Assembly: GCF_003336225.1 (NCBI RefSeq) | Contig: NZ_QPID01000009.1 | Span: forward strand, 62,001 to 126,000 | Reading direction: 5' to 3' | From: Corallincola holothuriorum | Lineage (GTDB): Bacteria; Pseudomonadota; Gammaproteobacteria; Enterobacterales; Neiellaceae | DNA: 64,000 nucleotides | Part shown: piece after piece, positions 9,934 to 20,009 of the stretch | How the letters are laid out: the number at the start of each line of letters is the position of its first letter | Numbering within the stretch: the stretch's first letter is position 1 | Position numbers and translations under genes: made by a program | The notes under the pieces: generated by a model | The model's input: only the letters and a program-made list of their open reading frames with translations | What the model was told of the DNA's origin: nothing | Databases searched by the model: none

Positions 9934-11172
9934 ATGTCAGCGCAAACGACACAGGTAGATATAGTTATTGTTGGCGCCGGCATGGTGGGGGCAACCCTTG
10001 CTTGGGGCCTGCTGCAAGCGGTACCTGAGTTGACTATTGCGTTGGTTGACGGCTCCGCGCTAAAAAGCAGCGCACAGAATAGTGATAACCATCCCTCTTT
10101 TGATCATCGTGCGTTGGCGTTGTCAGCTAATACCGTGGGTCAACTGCAGCGGTGGGGGCTGTGGTCGGGGCTGGGCGATAAAGCCGCGCCTATCACCGAT
10201 ATCCAGGTGTCGGATCGCGGCCATTTTGGTGCTGCTAACCTCCATGCGGAAAAACTCGGCGCCCGTTGTTTTGGCCAAGTATTAGAAGTACAGCCATTTG
10301 GCGAGAGCATAACGGCGAAGCTGAGCTCTCATCCGCAGGTGCAGTGGTTTGCCCCTGACACTGTGGTTGCAGTGGCGCCTGCGGTGGAACTCACCCAGTT
10401 AACTTTAGCCAGTGGCCACCGACTTAACTGTCAACTCTTGGTGGTGGCTGATGGCGGGAAGTCGACAACCCGTGACAAGTTAGGGATCACCGCCAGTTTT
10501 TACCCTTATGAGCAAACTGCGGTGATTGCTAATTTGATGTGTGAGCAGCCTCATAATGGCTGGGCATTTGAGCGCTTTACCAGTCAAGGGCCTCTGGCTC
10601 TGCTACCGATGAGCGGTGGCCGTACTTCGTTAGTGTGGTGCTTATCAGCAGAGCGCGCTGCCGAAGTACAGCAATTGAGTGATACACAATTTATCGCTGA
10701 GTTGCAGCAAGTGGCTGGTTATCGTTTAGGTCGAATTAACAAGGTTGGCCAACGGGACAGTTACCCGTTGCAGCTGATGCGTACGGATCATATTGTGCGT
10801 CATCGCAGCGTGGTGCTGGGCAATGCTGCCCATGCGCTGCATCCTATTGCCGGGCAAGGGTTTAACCTGGGCATGCGAGATGTTCAATGTCTGGTTGAGT
10901 TGATTAGGCAAGCCAAAACGGTGAACAGTGATATTGGCAGCTACGAGCTGTTACGGCAGTATCGCGATCAGCGGGAGCCGGATATCCAGCAGGTGGTTCA
11001 GTTTACCGATGGTCTTTGTCGGTTGTTTTCCAATCGCTCTCGCGTCTTGGCACTATCCAGAAGTAGCGGGTTGGCCGCATTACAGTTTATTACGCCATTA
11101 CAGAAACCAGTGGCAGAGCTGGGTATGGGGTTAGTCGCCCGCTCGTTCTTGTCTGGCCACTCGCCGACGTGA
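9934..11172 (+). CDS. ubiH: 2-octaprenyl-6-methoxyphenyl hydroxylase (ubiquinone biosynthesis)
   Basis: FAD-dependent monooxygenase hydroxylating the ubiquinone ring precursor. The N-terminal dinucleotide motif is VIVGAGMVGATLA. The second FAD motif is VVLGNAAHALHPIAGQGFNLGMRD, with GNAAH in place of GDAAH as is usual for UbiH itself. At 412 aa it is of normal length. ubiI follows after 22 bp; the pair probably arose by an old duplication within the family and works in the same multi-protein Ubi complex at the inner membrane. Confidence 0.94.
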   Translation: MSAQTTQVDIVIVGAGMVGATLAWGLLQAVPELTIALVDGSALKSSAQNSDNHPSFDHRALALSANTVGQLQRWGLWSGLGDKAAPITDIQVSDRGHFGAANLHAEKLGARCFGQVLEVQPFGESITAKLSSHPQVQWFAPDTVVAVAPAVELTQLTLASGHRLNCQLLVVADGGKSTTRDKLGITASFYPYEQTAVIANLMCEQPHNGWAFERFTSQGPLALLPMSGGRTSLVWCLSAERAAEVQQLSDTQFIAELQQVAGYRLGRINKVGQRDSYPLQLMRTDHIVRHRSVVLGNAAHALHPIAGQGFNLGMRDVQCLVELIRQAKTVNSDIGSYELLRQYRDQREPDIQQVVQFTDGLCRLFSNRSRVLALSRSSGLAALQFITPLQKPVAELGMGLVARSFLSGHSPT

Positions 11173-11194
11173 TCACGATTTTAAGGAATGATAG

Positions 11195-12379
11195 ATGAGC
11201 AGTTTTGACTTGATCATTGTCGGCGGCGGCATGGTCGGCCTAAGTTTGGCGGCGGCGCTGGCTGACAGTGAACTTCGTGTGGCCTTGGTTGATAAAGGCG
11301 AAGCACCGGTTGTCCCGAGTGGCGAGTTCAGTCATCGTGTCAGCGCGTTGAACCATGCCAGCGATAGTTTTTTGCAACGTATTGGCGCATGGCAATATCG
11401 AGATCAAAGCCGTCTAACTGCCTATCGCGAAATGGCGGTTTGGGAAAAAGACAGCTTTGCCAAAATTGGCTTTAACAGCGATGGCTTGGGCGTCGATTAT
11501 CTTGGTCATATCGTTGAAAATAGCCACCTCTGTTATGCTTTGCATCAGCGTTTAACCCACGCCACTAATATCCAATTAATGTATGGGGTGGCACCGGAAA
11601 AGCTCACCGTCGGCGAGCGAGATGCCTGGCTACTGCTTGATAGCGGCGAACCTATTTCTGCACCACTGGTCGTGGCCGGCGATGGCGCTAACTCATGGCT
11701 ACGTAAGCAAGCACAGCTGCCGTTAACCTTTTGGGATTATGATCATCACGCCATCGTTGCGACAGTGAAAACCGAACAGCCCCACCAAAGCACGGCTTAC
11801 CAGATCTTTTCTGCCAGTGGCCCGTTGGCTTTTTTACCGCTACCCGATCCGCATTTAAGCTCCATTGTCTGGTCACTGCCGCCCAGTGAAGCTCAGCGCC
11901 TGACATCACTGCCTCTTGACGAGTTTAACAAAGCGCTCGCCAGCGCGTTTGATATGCGACTGGGCCTTTGTGAAACGCTTAATGCACCCGTGGCGTTGCC
12001 GTTAACCATGCGCTACGCGCGAGACTGGAGCTGTGATCGTGTGGTGTTGATGGGGGATGCTGCTCACACCATCCATCCCTTGGCGGGGCAGGGGGTTAAT
12101 TTAGGCTTTAAAGATGCCAGTGCTCTGGCGACTCACCTGTTAGCGTTGCAAGCTGCACATAAAGATCTTGGGCAACGCCGTCATCTACGCAGTTATGAAC
12201 GTGAGCGCAAAGCTGAAACCGTGGCGATGATAGCTGCAATGGAAGGGATCAAGCGTCTATTTAGTTTGGACATTGCACCATTAAAGTTCGTCAGAGGCAT
12301 AGGTATGCGCGGAGTTGACGAGTTGTCGCCGCTCAAATCGTTGTTGGCGAAACTGGCGATCCGTGGTGTGACATCGTAG
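11195..12379 (+). CDS. ubiI: Ubiquinone biosynthesis hydroxylase, UbiI/VisC type
   Basis: FAD-dependent C5-hydroxylase of the ubiquinone pathway. Motifs are IIVGGGMVGLSLA at the N-terminus and VLMGDAAHTIHPLAGQGVNLGFKDA in the second half. The position after ubiH argues for UbiI (VisC) rather than UbiF, although the two are hard to separate by eye. In E. coli ubiI is next to gcvT; here two PagL-like genes lie in between. A strong AAGGAATGAT ribosome-binding region precedes the ATG. Confidence 0.88.
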   Translation: MSSFDLIIVGGGMVGLSLAAALADSELRVALVDKGEAPVVPSGEFSHRVSALNHASDSFLQRIGAWQYRDQSRLTAYREMAVWEKDSFAKIGFNSDGLGVDYLGHIVENSHLCYALHQRLTHATNIQLMYGVAPEKLTVGERDAWLLLDSGEPISAPLVVAGDGANSWLRKQAQLPLTFWDYDHHAIVATVKTEQPHQSTAYQIFSASGPLAFLPLPDPHLSSIVWSLPPSEAQRLTSLPLDEFNKALASAFDMRLGLCETLNAPVALPLTMRYARDWSCDRVVLMGDAAHTIHPLAGQGVNLGFKDASALATHLLALQAAHKDLGQRRHLRSYERERKAETVAMIAAMEGIKRLFSLDIAPLKFVRGIGMRGVDELSPLKSLLAKLAIRGVTS

Positions 12380-12543
12380 CTTGGATAGATCAAGGCAAGG
12401 GATTGATTACCGAATGCATTTTGTGATTTTCGTGGTTGAACTCTAACAATTCCGTCTTCTCTCCTTAAAACCAACTGTTTTTGCTTGAATTATCCTAGGT
12501 AGGCTGTTTTTATTAACATTAACTTAACTGGTTAGCGGGTTGG

Positions 12544-13098
12544 ATGTTCTCAATGGTCACTAGTAGCCGACTCGGGCTTATTGCTTTGATGGGTCTTTTA
12601 TTTGCGCCGATGTCGCAAGCGGATACCACTGAAGAATTTCCCTTACTGGGCTTAGGTGCGAAATACGGTATTGATGACTTTAGTGATGGCCATGACATCG
12701 AGAATCAGGCCGTTTACGCTAATCTCGGCACGCCGTGGGATTGGCAAGTCAGTGATAATATACGCATGGACACAGAGGTTCAGTCGACATTGGGTCGCTA
12801 TAAGGTCGATGAAGACTATTTTGGTTACTTGATGTTTGGTGTAGATCTACGTTTTCAGTATGCAGATTTTCCTGTGGTGGTGAAGTTGGGTACCGCACCT
12901 ACTTATCTGTTTGATGATGAAAGCGAAGAGTTCGACGCAGGCGGTCCTTTGCATATGACAACGCACCTCACCGTGCTTGCCAATCCTGTTAAATGGTTAG
13001 ATATTGGCGTGACCTATCAACACACCTCAAATGCCGGCACCAATAAAGAAAATCCCGGCATGGATATCCTTTCATTAGACGTTTCTTATCGTTTTTAA
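12544..13098 (+). CDS. Lipid A 3-O-deacylase (PagL-like), copy 1
   Basis: Predicted outer-membrane beta-barrel acyl hydrolase that would remove the 3-O acyl chain of lipid A. A signal peptide (cleavage after SQA) is followed by FPLLGLGAKYG. Near the C-terminus, YQHTSNAG supplies the His-x-Ser-Asn of PagL (catalytic His and Ser), and the protein ends in SYRF with a terminal Phe. The next gene is a clear paralogue. Both interrupt the ubiI-gcvT linkage. The substrate is inferred from the family only. Confidence 0.82.
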   Translation: MFSMVTSSRLGLIALMGLLFAPMSQADTTEEFPLLGLGAKYGIDDFSDGHDIENQAVYANLGTPWDWQVSDNIRMDTEVQSTLGRYKVDEDYFGYLMFGVDLRFQYADFPVVVKLGTAPTYLFDDESEEFDAGGPLHMTTHLTVLANPVKWLDIGVTYQHTSNAGTNKENPGMDILSLDVSYRF

Positions 13099-13363
13099 AT
13101 AGAGCATTCACTTCTTTCTACTGTCCTGACGATAAAACTAAGCGTTAGCACCGTGACGTTTTACTTACCTACGGCCTTTTTCATCTCCACGTCAGGACGC
13201 CAGCTCTGAGTTTTAGGTGACGGGGCTGTTTGGAGCGCGGTTCCTGACGATGCATACCTATTCAGTACCGGCTAGTTATTTAACTTATTACTTTTTTTGC
13301 ATTTTTACGTGTCAGCTATTTTATTTAAACGAGGTTAGTTGGTTGTCACAAGGGAATTGCTTT

Positions 13364-13909
13364 ATGTCGGTTGCTCATCGGTTGAGCTGGTTCGCGTGTC
13401 TCTGTGCTTGTTATTCCTCTCCTTTAATAGCTGAACCCCGTACTCAATTTCCATTGGTGGGTGTGGGCGTAAAATACGGTAGCGCTGATTTTAGTAGCAG
13501 CCATGATGAAGAAGTGGCTGCCATATATGCGTCATTGGCAACCCCCTGGTTTTGGCAAGTCGATGAACACTGGCGTATTAGCACTGAAATCACTTTCACT
13601 GGTGGACGGTATGATATTGACGGAGACGACTTTTGGTATGTGGCGATCGGCCCTACATTCAAGGTCCGGCAAAGGGATTTCCCTGTGTATATCAAGTTAG
13701 GTATTGCTCCAACCTATCTTTTTGATGATGAAACTGAAAACTATGATGCAGGTGGTGAGCTGCAGGGTACATTTCTTCTCGGTGTGGTGTTCGTTCCTTC
13801 TGAACAGTGGCATTTAGGTTTAACGTATCAACACACATCCAACGCTGATACCAATAAGAACAACCCAGGTATTGACGTATTAGCCATCGATATTGCTTAT
13901 CGCTTTTGA
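13364..13909 (+). CDS. Lipid A 3-O-deacylase (PagL-like), copy 2
   Basis: Second PagL-like barrel, sharing FPLVGVGVKYG, APTYLFDDE, YQHTSNAD and the C-terminal YRF with the upstream gene. The frame stays open 49 codons further upstream, but the ATG at 13364 is followed at once by a signal peptide (MSVAHRLSWFACLCAC...IAEP). It is preceded by AAGGGAATTGCTTT, so it is taken as the start. The His-x-Ser active-site motif is intact, so both copies may be active. Tandem duplication with divergence suggests different expression or substrate preference. Confidence 0.8.
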   Translation: MSVAHRLSWFACLCACYSSPLIAEPRTQFPLVGVGVKYGSADFSSSHDEEVAAIYASLATPWFWQVDEHWRISTEITFTGGRYDIDGDDFWYVAIGPTFKVRQRDFPVYIKLGIAPTYLFDDETENYDAGGELQGTFLLGVVFVPSEQWHLGLTYQHTSNADTNKNNPGIDVLAIDIAYRF

Positions 13910-14042
13910 GTTTCAGGTGAATTACCGCCTTGGCTAGCTGACATAACTCAGGCTTTGATAATGTCTATTTTTGCTGTGCAGCTGGCTGGGGGAAGACGTA
14001 TCTTGGCATTTGGCGACCAAATGTCGTCAACACTTTACAGTT

Positions 14043-14108
14043 TTGACTTAAATCAATGCTAAAGCTCATCAGTTAGCTATTTCTCCGACTAATATCGACA
14101 GGTATAAT
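14043..14108 (+). promoter_or_regulatory. FNR/ANR-like box and sigma-70 -10 element upstream of gcvT
   Basis: TTGACTTAAATCAA at 14043-14056 differs by one base from the FNR consensus TTGATNNNNATCAA. A perfect TATAAT lies at 14103-14108, 36 bp before the proposed gcvT start. The geometry would put the box near -65. I see no glycine riboswitch in the 235-bp leader. Confidence 0.45.
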
Positions 14109-14144
14109 CCGCGACCAACAGATCCCCCCCGTTGGAGCATGGCA

Positions 14145-15239
14145 ATGTCGCAGAAAACTGTGTTATTCGATAAGCATTTGGCCGCTAACGCCAAAATGGT
14201 TGATTTTCATGGCTGGGAAATGCCGATCAACTACGGTTCACAGATCGAAGAGCACCACGCTGTTCGCCGAGCCGCAGGTATGTTTGATGTGTCGCACATG
14301 ACCATCGTTGATTTGACCGGCGCTCGCACCCGCGATTTTCTGCGTTATCTGCTAGCTAACGACGTTGCCAAACTCAAAGTTGAAGGCAAAGCCCTGTACA
14401 CCGCGATGTGTAACCCGGAAGGCGGTGTGATTGATGACCTTATCGTCTATTTCCTTGGTGAAAGCTGGTTCCGTCTGGTAGTGAATTCCGCGACCCGTGA
14501 AAAAGATCTGGCGTGGATCCGTCAGCAAGCTGAAGCCTTTGCGGTTGAAGTAAAAGAGCGCCCTGAGCTGGCGATGATCGCGGTACAAGGACCAGAAGCC
14601 AAAGCCAAAGCTGCTACTGTATTCAGCGCCGAGCAAAATGCTGCCGTTGATGGCATGAAGCCGTTCTTTGGTGTGCAAGCGGGTGATCTATTTATCGCCA
14701 CCACCGGGTATACAGGGGAAGCCGGTTACGAAATCGTTGTACCACAAGATCAAGCTGCGGCGTTATGGCAACAATTGCTGGATGCTGGTGTTGCGCCTTG
14801 TGGCTTAGGTGCCCGTGATACCTTGCGTTTGGAAGCCGGTATGAATTTGTACAGCCAAGATATGGATGAGCAAACCTCACCACTGGCTGCGAACATGGCT
14901 TGGACTGTCGCGCTAGAACCAACTGACCGTGATTTTATCGCCCGTGATGTGCTGGAAAAACAAGCCGCCGAGGGCACGGAACAACTGGTCGGTTTGCTAC
15001 TCGAAAGCAAAGGCGTACTGCGTGGCGGACAAGCTGTCAAAGTTATTGCCGAAGACGGTTCCGAGCATAAGGGGATGATCACCTCAGGTACATTTTCACC
15101 AACACTGGCTAAAGGTATCGCCATGGCGCGTATTCCATCGGTCACGGTTGCTTCAGTTGAGGTGGAAATGCGCAAAAAGTGGGTTACAGTAAAGCTGGTT
15201 CCCCCGGTCTTCGTCCGAAACGGTAAGCCTGTGGTTTAA
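14145..15239 (+). CDS. gcvT: Glycine cleavage system T protein (aminomethyltransferase)
   Basis: T protein of the glycine cleavage complex: transfers the methylene carbon from the aminomethyl-lipoyl H protein to tetrahydrofolate and releases ammonia. The N-terminus has [24 protein letters not shown] and the central [10 protein letters not shown] folate-site region; the C-terminal domain ends [15 protein letters not shown] codons exist at 14139 and 14145; GGAG at 14134-14137 is properly spaced for 14145. It is first in gcvT-gcvH-gcvP and linked through one-carbon folate metabolism to serA and fau upstream. Confidence 0.95.
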   Translation: MSQKTVLFDKHLAANAKMVDFHGWEMPINYGSQIEEHHAVRRAAGMFDVSHMTIVDLTGARTRDFLRYLLANDVAKLKVEGKALYTAMCNPEGGVIDDLIVYFLGESWFRLVVNSATREKDLAWIRQQAEAFAVEVKERPELAMIAVQGPEAKAKAATVFSAEQNAAVDGMKPFFGVQAGDLFIATTGYTGEAGYEIVVPQDQAAALWQQLLDAGVAPCGLGARDTLRLEAGMNLYSQDMDEQTSPLAANMAWTVALEPTDRDFIARDVLEKQAAEGTEQLVGLLLESKGVLRGGQAVKVIAEDGSEHKGMITSGTFSPTLAKGIAMARIPSVTVASVEVEMRKKWVTVKLVPPVFVRNGKPVV

Positions 15240-15286
15240 GCGTCTGAATTGGTTATAAGAACAGAGAATTTAAGAAGGAAGAACTG

Positions 15287-15676
15287 ATGAGCAATGTGCC
15301 TAGCGAACTCAAATATGCCGCCACCCATGAGTGGGTACGGAATGAGCATGACGGTACTTACGTGGTAGGTATTACCGAACACGCCCAGGGCCTGCTGGGT
15401 GACATGGTATTTGTTGAGCTGCCAGAAGTGGGCGATGAAGTAGATGCCGGCGACGATATCGCCGTGTGTGAATCAGTGAAAGCTGCTTCCGATATCTACG
15501 CGCCGATCAGCGGCGAGATCGTTGCAGTGAACGAAGAGCTGGAAGGTGCGCCAGAGAAGATCAATGCCGACCCTTACGGCGATGGCTGGATCTTTGCCAT
15601 CAAACCTTCCGACGAAGAAGAGTTGGAAGCCTTGATGGATGCCGAGAGCTACCAAAACACTCTCGACGAAGATTAA
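15287..15676 (+). CDS. gcvH: Glycine cleavage system H protein
   Basis: Lipoylated shuttle protein carrying the aminomethyl group between the P, T and L proteins. At 129 aa it is of normal length; the lipoyl lysine is K65 in [19 protein letters not shown]. It follows gcvT after 47 bp with a good AGAAGGAAGAACTG ribosome-binding region. A hairpin with a T-rich tail follows the gene before gcvP. Confidence 0.97.
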   Translation: MSNVPSELKYAATHEWVRNEHDGTYVVGITEHAQGLLGDMVFVELPEVGDEVDAGDDIAVCESVKAASDIYAPISGEIVAVNEELEGAPEKINADPYGDGWIFAIKPSDEEELEALMDAESYQNTLDED

Positions 15677-15691
15677 TTAATCGAATAATAG

Positions 15692-15720
15692 ATAAGGCCT
15701 CGGTGGTTGCCGGGGCCTTA
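15692..15720 (+). terminator. Hairpin between gcvH and gcvP
   Basis: Stem TAAGGCCTCGG / CCGGGGCCTTA around 15692-15720 with a short TGGTTG loop, followed by TTGATTTTT. It may be a partial terminator that lowers gcvP output relative to gcvTH or stabilises the gcvTH message. Confidence 0.6.
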
Positions 15721-15764
15721 TTGATTTTTATCCCTGACGCAGTAATTCAGACAGGTGCCCCTAG

Positions 15765-18650
15765 ATGACGTCACTTTCAAATCGCCCCCTTCATGAACTG
15801 GAACAAAAAGATATGTTTGTTCGTCGCCATATTGGCCCCAGCGATGCTGAGATAGCGCAGATGCTGGAACAAACAGATGCCGGTTCGCTTGATGATTTGA
15901 TGACCCAGACGGTACCCGGTCCGATCCGTTTGCCACAACCACTGGCGACCGGAGAGACTAAAACCGAACAGGAAGTGCTGGCTTACCTGAAAAACGTGGC
16001 CGCCAAGAACGTCATCGCTAAATCCTACATAGGTATGGGTTATCACCCGACGTTAGTGCCTAACGTTATCTTGCGTAACGTAATGGAAAACCCCGGTTGG
16101 TACACGGCCTATACGCCCTATCAGCCAGAGATCGCCCAGGGGCGATTAGAATCCTTGCTGAACTTCCAACAGCTGAGTATGGATCTGTCAGGCATGGAGC
16201 TGGCCAGTGCTTCACTGCTGGATGAAGCCACTGCGGCTGCCGAAGCGATGGCAGTAGCCAAACGTGCAGGTAAGAGTAAATCTAACCTGTTCTTTGTGGC
16301 TGATTCCGTACACCCACAAACCATCGACGTGCTGCAAACACGCGCCGAAGCGTTTGGTTTTGAGCTGGAAGTTGGCCCCGCAGCAAACGTGACCGAGAAA
16401 GATGTGTTTGGTGCACTGTTCCAGTATCCCACCAGTCAGGGTGATATCAGCGATATCAGCGCGCTGATTGCTTCTGTACAAGCGGGCAAAGGCGTCGCCT
16501 GTGTTGCTGCCGATATCATGAGCCTATTGCTACTGAAATCACCGGGTGAACTGGGTGCCGACGTGGTATTAGGCTGCGCCCAGCGTTTTGGTGTGCCTAT
16601 GGGCTATGGTGGCCCACACGCTGCCTTCTTTGCTACCCGTGATAAATATAAGCGTGCATTGCCGGGGCGTATTATCGGTGTGTCGAAAGACACCAACGGT
16701 AAAACCGCACTGCGCATGGCGATGCAAACCCGTGAGCAACATATCCGCCGCGAAAAAGCCAATTCCAACATCTGTACTGCCCAGGTGTTACTCGCCAACA
16801 TGGCGGCGTTTTATGCGGTTTACCATGGCCCTGAAGGGCTGAAAACCATCGCTGAACGTATCCATCGTTATACCGATATTCTGGCGTTAGGTTTAAGCAA
16901 GAAAGGGATGACTCCGGTCAATGGCCACTGGTTTGATACCCTGACCTTAGATCTAGGCGCAGCCAAAGCCGATATAGTTGAACGTGCGCAACAAGCGGGG
17001 GTTAACTTCCGCTTAGATCTGGATGGTAAGGTCGGTATCAGCCTGAACGAAACTGTGATCCGTGAAGATATCGAGCAACTGTTCGCTATCTTATTGGGTG
17101 ATAACCATGGCCTTTCTGTGGTGGAACTCGACGCCGAACTGACCAGCGCAGGCAGTCACTCTATTCCGACGGAACTGCTCCGCGACAGCAAAGTGCTGCA
17201 ACACCCTGTCTTTAACAGCTATCACAGCGAAACCGAGATGCTGCGCTATATCAAGCGGCTGGAAAACAAAGATCTGTCGCTCAACCATTCGATGATCTCG
17301 CTGGGCTCATGCACCATGAAACTCAACGCCACCGCCGAGATGATCCCAGTGACCTGGCCTGAATTTGGTGAACTGCACCCATTCTGCCCGCCAGAACAGG
17401 CAGTGGGTTATCGTGAAATGATCGATGAGCTGTCTGATTGGTTGGTCAATATCACTGGTTACGATGCTATCTGCATGCAGCCTAACTCCGGTGCGCAGGG
17501 TGAATACGCAGGCTTACTGGCTATCCACAAATACCATGAGAGCCGTGGCGAAGGTCACCGTAACGTCTGTCTTATCCCTGCCTCAGCCCACGGTACCAAC
17601 CCGGCATCGGCACAGATGGTGAGCATGAAAGTGGTGGTGGTTGCCTGCGACAAGCAGGGCAATGTCGATATGGATGACTTGCGCGCGAAGGCCGCCGAAG
17701 TGGCCGAGAATCTGTCATGCATCATGATCACTTATCCGTCTACCCACGGCGTCTATGAAGACACTATTCAAGAGATCTGCGATATCGTCCACGAACATGG
17801 CGGTCAGGTGTATCTGGATGGCGCCAACATGAACGCACAGGTAGGCGTGACCTCACCGGGCTTTATCGGTGCCGATGTATCGCACCTTAATCTGCACAAA
17901 ACCTTCTGTATTCCCCACGGTGGCGGTGGGCCGGGCATGGGCCCTATCGGTGTGAAAAAGCACCTAGCGCCGTTTGTGGCAGGGCATACGCAATTTGATC
18001 TGGGCAATAGCAACAGCGCCGTCTCAGCGGCACCGTTTGGCAGCGCCAGCATCTTGCCTATCTCATGGGTATATATCGCGCTGATGGGCGGTATCGGCCT
18101 GAAAAAAGCCACCGAAGTGGCGATCCTCAATGCCAACTATCTGGTGGCCAAGCTGAAAGGGCACTTCCCGATCTTGTATACTGGCCAGAACGATCGTGTG
18201 GCTCACGAATGTATTCTGGATCTGCGCCCACTCAAAGAGGCCACCGGCATTAGCGAGATGGACGTAGCCAAGCGCTTAATCGACTACGGCTTCCATGCAC
18301 CCACCATGAGCTTCCCGGTAGCAGGCACCTTGATGGTAGAGCCCACCGAGTCGGAAGCGAAAGTGGAACTGGATCGCTTTATCGAAGCGATGCTGTCTAT
18401 TCGTGAAGAGATCAGCAAAGTAGAGCAGGGCGAGTGGCAACTGGCCGACAACCCGCTGGTGAATGCCCCGCACACCCAATACGACATTATCGAAACCGAC
18501 TGGCAGCGCAGCTACGACCGCAAAACCGCCGTCTATCCGGTAGCAGCCGTTAAAGCCAACAAGTTCTGGCCATCGGTAAACCGCATCGATGATGTGTTTG
18601 GTGACCGCAACCTATTCTGCGCGTGTGTACCAATGAGCGAGTATGAGTAG
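15765..18650 (+). CDS. gcvP: Glycine dehydrogenase (decarboxylating), P protein
   Basis: PLP-dependent P protein that decarboxylates glycine and loads the aminomethyl group on GcvH. The single 961-aa chain contains the N- and C-terminal halves fused, as in most proteobacteria. The N-terminal half has [10 protein letters not shown] and the C-terminal half the PLP lysine in [17 protein letters not shown]. The 3' end is intact and a Tn7-like transposon starts 12 bp after the stop codon, so this gene's 3' coding end is the probable recognition site of the element. Its natural terminator is now on the far side of the transposon. Confidence 0.97.
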   Translation: MTSLSNRPLHELEQKDMFVRRHIGPSDAEIAQMLEQTDAGSLDDLMTQTVPGPIRLPQPLATGETKTEQEVLAYLKNVAAKNVIAKSYIGMGYHPTLVPNVILRNVMENPGWYTAYTPYQPEIAQGRLESLLNFQQLSMDLSGMELASASLLDEATAAAEAMAVAKRAGKSKSNLFFVADSVHPQTIDVLQTRAEAFGFELEVGPAANVTEKDVFGALFQYPTSQGDISDISALIASVQAGKGVACVAADIMSLLLLKSPGELGADVVLGCAQRFGVPMGYGGPHAAFFATRDKYKRALPGRIIGVSKDTNGKTALRMAMQTREQHIRREKANSNICTAQVLLANMAAFYAVYHGPEGLKTIAERIHRYTDILALGLSKKGMTPVNGHWFDTLTLDLGAAKADIVERAQQAGVNFRLDLDGKVGISLNETVIREDIEQLFAILLGDNHGLSVVELDAELTSAGSHSIPTELLRDSKVLQHPVFNSYHSETEMLRYIKRLENKDLSLNHSMISLGSCTMKLNATAEMIPVTWPEFGELHPFCPPEQAVGYREMIDELSDWLVNITGYDAICMQPNSGAQGEYAGLLAIHKYHESRGEGHRNVCLIPASAHGTNPASAQMVSMKVVVVACDKQGNVDMDDLRAKAAEVAENLSCIMITYPSTHGVYEDTIQEICDIVHEHGGQVYLDGANMNAQVGVTSPGFIGADVSHLNLHKTFCIPHGGGGPGMGPIGVKKHLAPFVAGHTQFDLGNSNSAVSAAPFGSASILPISWVYIALMGGIGLKKATEVAILNANYLVAKLKGHFPILYTGQNDRVAHECILDLRPLKEATGISEMDVAKRLIDYGFHAPTMSFPVAGTLMVEPTESEAKVELDRFIEAMLSIREEISKVEQGEWQLADNPLVNAPHTQYDIIETDWQRSYDRKTAVYPVAAVKANKFWPSVNRIDDVFGDRNLFCACVPMSEYE

Positions 18651-18662
18651 GGGTTAGTTTTT

Positions 18663-18731
18663 TGATCACGTCAATTGCAGTTGGAAACTGCGGAATTGTA
18701 GTTGGAAACTGCAATTGAAGTAGGAAACCAA
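18663..18731 (+). repeat. Right-type transposon end with three close-packed TnsB-binding repeats
   Basis: Terminal TGATCACGTCA is followed by AGTTGGAAACTG at 18679-18690 and 18700-18711 and a variant AGTAGGAAACCAA at 18719-18731. Starts are 19-21 bp apart, so proteins would sit on the same helix face. The density resembles the Tn7 right end. The site function is inferred from position and the matching repeats at the other end. Confidence 0.85.
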
Positions 18732-18752
18732 CCTTAGGTTGATACCTCTCAG

Positions 18753-18786
18753 AGCGAGTCCCATGAAAGTGGTGCTCGCTTTTTTT
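18753..18786 (+). terminator. gcvP-like terminator carried inside the transposon end
   Basis: Arms AGCGAG (18753-18758) and CTCGCT (18775-18780) with further wobble pairing around a GAAA loop, followed by six T. The 3' half GTGGTGCTCGCT is identical to that of the terminator at 35410-35442 outside the element. It would terminate gcvP transcripts entering the transposon. From here to 19038 there is AT-rich leader sequence only. Confidence 0.8.
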
Positions 18787-19038
18787 GTTCTGGCCCTATG
18801 CCGATCGAATCGTCCCCAAATGGGTTTTTGCTATGTTCAACCCGTATTTATATGAACTAATAGAGTATCCCCGTGAACTAACTGTATTTTATCTCTATGA
18901 TTTAACGTTATAATTTATAGAGGTTTTAACGCAATATGACTAAAGCTCTTCTCTAGAAAGATTAGGCGCTAGACTGTAGACGCTTCTCTCCACGTGATTT
19001 AGAAAGGACCATGTTTAGACGATTTAAGAGAGGTTCCA

Positions 19039-19173
19039 ATGGAAACTTTAGAAAAACTGGTTGGCTTGCTGGAGAGGTTGGCTGGAATTTATCGAGAATT
19101 AATAATATTGATTCTGCTGCTTGTCCTCTTTGGCCAGCCGCTGTTAGCTCTATGGGAGGGGGTTAATGGCTGA
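19039..19173 (+). CDS. Small single-pass membrane protein (44 aa)
   Basis: Not recognised. The peptide has a charged, leucine-rich amphipathic N-terminus (METLEKLVGLLERLAG), then a hydrophobic helix IILILLLVLFGQPLLAL. GAGAGG is suitably spaced before the ATG, and the stop overlaps the next gene's start by 8 bp, so translation is probably coupled. It leads the small-protein / winged-helix / helicase group of the transposon cargo. It could anchor the system to the membrane or act as a toxic effector; this is inference. An alternative frame starting at 19011 overlaps it but has a poorly spaced ribosome-binding site. Confidence 0.5.
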   Translation: METLEKLVGLLERLAGIYRELIILILLLVLFGQPLLALWEGVNG

Positions 19174-19936
19174 CCTACTGTGGGTGAAAATGCCTTCAAG
19201 TTGGGTGACTGACGAAAAGCTGGCTAGCTCTTTTTCATCTAAGGCATCAGTGAGCAAGGATATCGCAGCTCTCAAGATTTTTTTATACATGTGCCTTTTC
19301 GCAAATCCTATCAAAAGAAGGAGGGTTACTTCACCAGTGTTTTACCTACCTGAAAGGTTAATGCGATTTGAAGAGGTGACTCAAGCTGAAGCTCAACTTA
19401 CATATGATGACATTTGCGAAGGCTGCTCCTTGAGCAGAAAGTTAGTCCGGGATGGCCTTAGAAAGCTCATTGAAATCAGGCTTGTTGTCAAAGAAGGAAC
19501 TACACGCAAAATACGATACGTTGTTCAAGGTAGTTTAGATAGCGGCTGGGCAAAACTTCCCAAACGAGAACTCATTAAACTAGATAATAAGGTGGCTGCA
19601 TTTCATGCAATTAAAAATAGATACGAGCATGAACGGAATGCTCTAAAGCTGTTTATCTATCTGTTGACAGTCAGAACTAATAGGTTTAAGCACATTGATG
19701 TCTCTAGGAATGCGATAAGTAAAGCAACAGGTATTGACCTCTATCAAATAGATGATTCCTTGGGATTTCTTCAAGGAATAGGATTGATTGAGGATATCAA
19801 AAGTAAAGGGTATCTCGCACGAGCAAGCCAACATTCTGAAGGGTACAAGCTCCATAGATATTTTTTGGTTGGTAGCGCTGGCTTGGTAGGCAAGGGGGGG
19901 GATGTCAACGATGTGATTATTGATATCCCAGATTAA
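19166..19936 (+). CDS. Winged-helix protein of unknown function, cargo of Tn7-like element
   Basis: 256-aa protein with no secretion signal. Two regions look like winged-helix DNA-binding folds: roughly residues 60-120 (a TYDDICEGCSLSRKLVRDGLRKLIEIRLV pattern, helix-turn-helix then wing) and 150-225 (DVSRNAISKATGIDLYQIDDSLGFLQGIGLI). Such paired wHTH modules occur in replication initiators and transcription regulators; I cannot assign it more precisely. It begins inside the small membrane-protein gene and is followed after 73 bp by the helicase on the same strand, suggesting one functional unit. Base composition is more AT-rich than the flanking chromosome, consistent with transfer. Confidence 0.7.
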   Translation: MADLLWVKMPSSWVTDEKLASSFSSKASVSKDIAALKIFLYMCLFANPIKRRRVTSPVFYLPERLMRFEEVTQAEAQLTYDDICEGCSLSRKLVRDGLRKLIEIRLVVKEGTTRKIRYVVQGSLDSGWAKLPKRELIKLDNKVAAFHAIKNRYEHERNALKLFIYLLTVRTNRFKHIDVSRNAISKATGIDLYQIDDSLGFLQGIGLIEDIKSKGYLARASQHSEGYKLHRYFLVGSAGLVGKGGDVNDVIIDIPD

Positions 19937-20009
19937 GACCAATAGCTGTATATTGAAAACTATCTAACCGAGTTGAAGTTGAAAGCACCAATATGACAAG
20001 GACTGTTTG

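Noticed and set aside
13910-14138. Glycine riboswitch before gcvT
   Set aside because: The conserved tandem aptamer sequences are not visible in the leader; only an FNR-like box and a promoter are.
19011-19166. Overlapping small frame beginning MFRRFKRGSNG
   Set aside because: The ribosome-binding site is too close to its ATG, and the frame at 19039 gives a credible membrane peptide with coupling to the next gene.
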